Shown in pieces: positions 63,520-64,000 of a DNA stretch of 64,000 bases. Where the stretch lies: NCBI GenBank assembly GCA_963663245.1, contig OY760143.1, forward strand, positions 1,674,001 to 1,738,000, given 5' to 3'. Numbering within the stretch: the first letter of the stretch is position 1; each line of letters begins with the position of its first letter. Made by a program: the position numbers and the translations under genes. This stretch comes from JAFGVL01 sp963663245. GTDB taxonomy: Bacteria > Bacteroidota > Bacteroidia > Bacteroidales > Paludibacteraceae. The notes beneath the pieces are model-generated. The model saw only the letters and a program-made list of their open reading frames with translations, was not told the origin of the DNA and made no database searches.

Positions 63520-64000
63520 CTATCGTTGTTGAGCTGCTGCTTTAATTTGTACACTTAACATACCATTACTATCAGTTTCTCTAGCAATTGATTTTTCATA
63601 TACATGTGGTGTTAATGGAACTGAAGAAGGCTTGTATGGATTTGAAGTGCCATAAATACCAACATTGGTACCATCAGATCCTAAATTAACACCTACAGAA
63701 GTGCCTTGTAAATGAAAATCGTAATCATAAGAGAATACTTTAGAGTTATCATAATTAACAAATATGCTGTTCCACACAACTGAATCTACATTCGCTGTAT
63801 TAGAATTTGACGCTTCTATTGCTGTAATACTTGTGCTAACCATTAAATTATTAGTAAAATTGCAACCACTAGAAGTATAGCTAACACGACCGGGAGACAT
63901 AAATACATTATTAGTAATTATGCATGAGTGACAACTATGAATAGGTGCTGCGGATGTACCTGGAATTTGAAGAAAAACATTATTTGTAATCAAACTTGCA
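63520..64000 (-). CDS. Right-handed beta-helix surface protein, 3' part only
   Basis: The frame is open to the window edge, so the start is outside. The visible 160 residues hold beta-helix rungs with repeated ITNNVF (ITNNVFLQ, IITNNVFMS, NFTNNLMVS). A choice-of-anchor-like end follows: DFHLQGTSVGVNLGSDGTNVGIYG. Parallel beta-helix proteins of Bacteroidota are often glycan-binding or lyase-like surface proteins; no catalytic motif is visible here. No sorting domain follows; the next gene in the operon has one. Confidence 0.7.
   Translation of the reverse strand, partial: ASLITNNVFLQIPGTSAAPIHSCHSCIITNNVFMSPGRVSYTSSGCNFTNNLMVSTSITAIEASNSNTANVDSVVWNSIFVNYDNSKVFSYDYDFHLQGTSVGVNLGSDGTNVGIYGTSNPYKPSSVPLTPHVYEKSIARETDSNGMLSVQIKAAAQQR

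Overview
The window is AT-rich DNA from a member of the Bacteroidota, most likely an anaerobic or microaerobic Bacteroidales/Marinilabiliales-type organism. The evidence is a type IX secretion C-terminal sorting domain, promoters of the TTTG-N19/20-TAnnTTTG type, a FeoA-FeoB fusion, a CusA-type pump fused to its outer-membrane factor, FISUMP lipoproteins, a methylmalonyl/propionyl-CoA carboxyltransferase, and AUG starts without obvious Shine-Dalgarno sequences. No rRNA, phage, insertion sequence or CRISPR array is visible. One tRNA is present, the initiator tRNA. The species cannot be named from sequence reading alone.

Layout. 1-8.9 kb: a secreted GHL10-type hydrolase, radA, a FISUMP lipoprotein, an acyl-CoA carboxyltransferase with a small biotin carrier, initiator tRNA, ferritin and a Crp-family regulator. 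9-18 kb: a degenerate M23 protein with dxr and rseP, two tandem periplasmic thioredoxins, lipoproteins, an alpha/beta hydrolase, a geranylgeranyl-reductase-like flavoprotein and a beta-carbonic anhydrase. 18-31 kb: a redox and metal block with a porin, an FMN-binding protein, a hemerythrin protein overlapping a LuxR regulator with a dead receiver, then an OprB-like porin, a CusA-OMF fusion, an adaptor, FeoAB and a FeoB-associated Cys-rich protein. 31-33.8 kb: a kinase-less GAF sensor, a NagB-like protein and a second FISUMP lipoprotein.

34-41.5 kb is the most interesting part: a nickel locus. A leftward operon runs nikR-larE-larC-larB-permease. The divergent unit encodes a TonB-dependent receptor and a secreted nucleoside-hydrolase/FmdE fusion. 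A perfect NikR-type operator (GTGTTAC-N14-GTAACAC) lies just before the receptor start, and an imperfect copy lies on the promoter -7 element. The NikR itself has lost three of the four canonical nickel-binding residues. The genes fit together as uptake of nickel or a nickel complex across the outer membrane, inner-membrane transport, and synthesis of the nickel-pincer nucleotide cofactor. No LarA-type enzyme is in the window.

41.5-64 kb: soluble transhydrogenase, an outer-membrane protein with a metallophosphoesterase, a 51-residue lipoprotein, a repeat lipoprotein, a candidate small RNA, a GH140-like enzyme and a FetAB-type exporter. A glutamine-amidotransferase cluster follows (a single-chain CarA-CarB fusion, glmS and a long purF), joined by similar T/A-rich intergenic repeats. 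The window ends with two paralogous lipoproteins, an aminotransferase, a type IX-secreted repeat/PKD protein and the 3' end of a beta-helix protein that runs off the edge.
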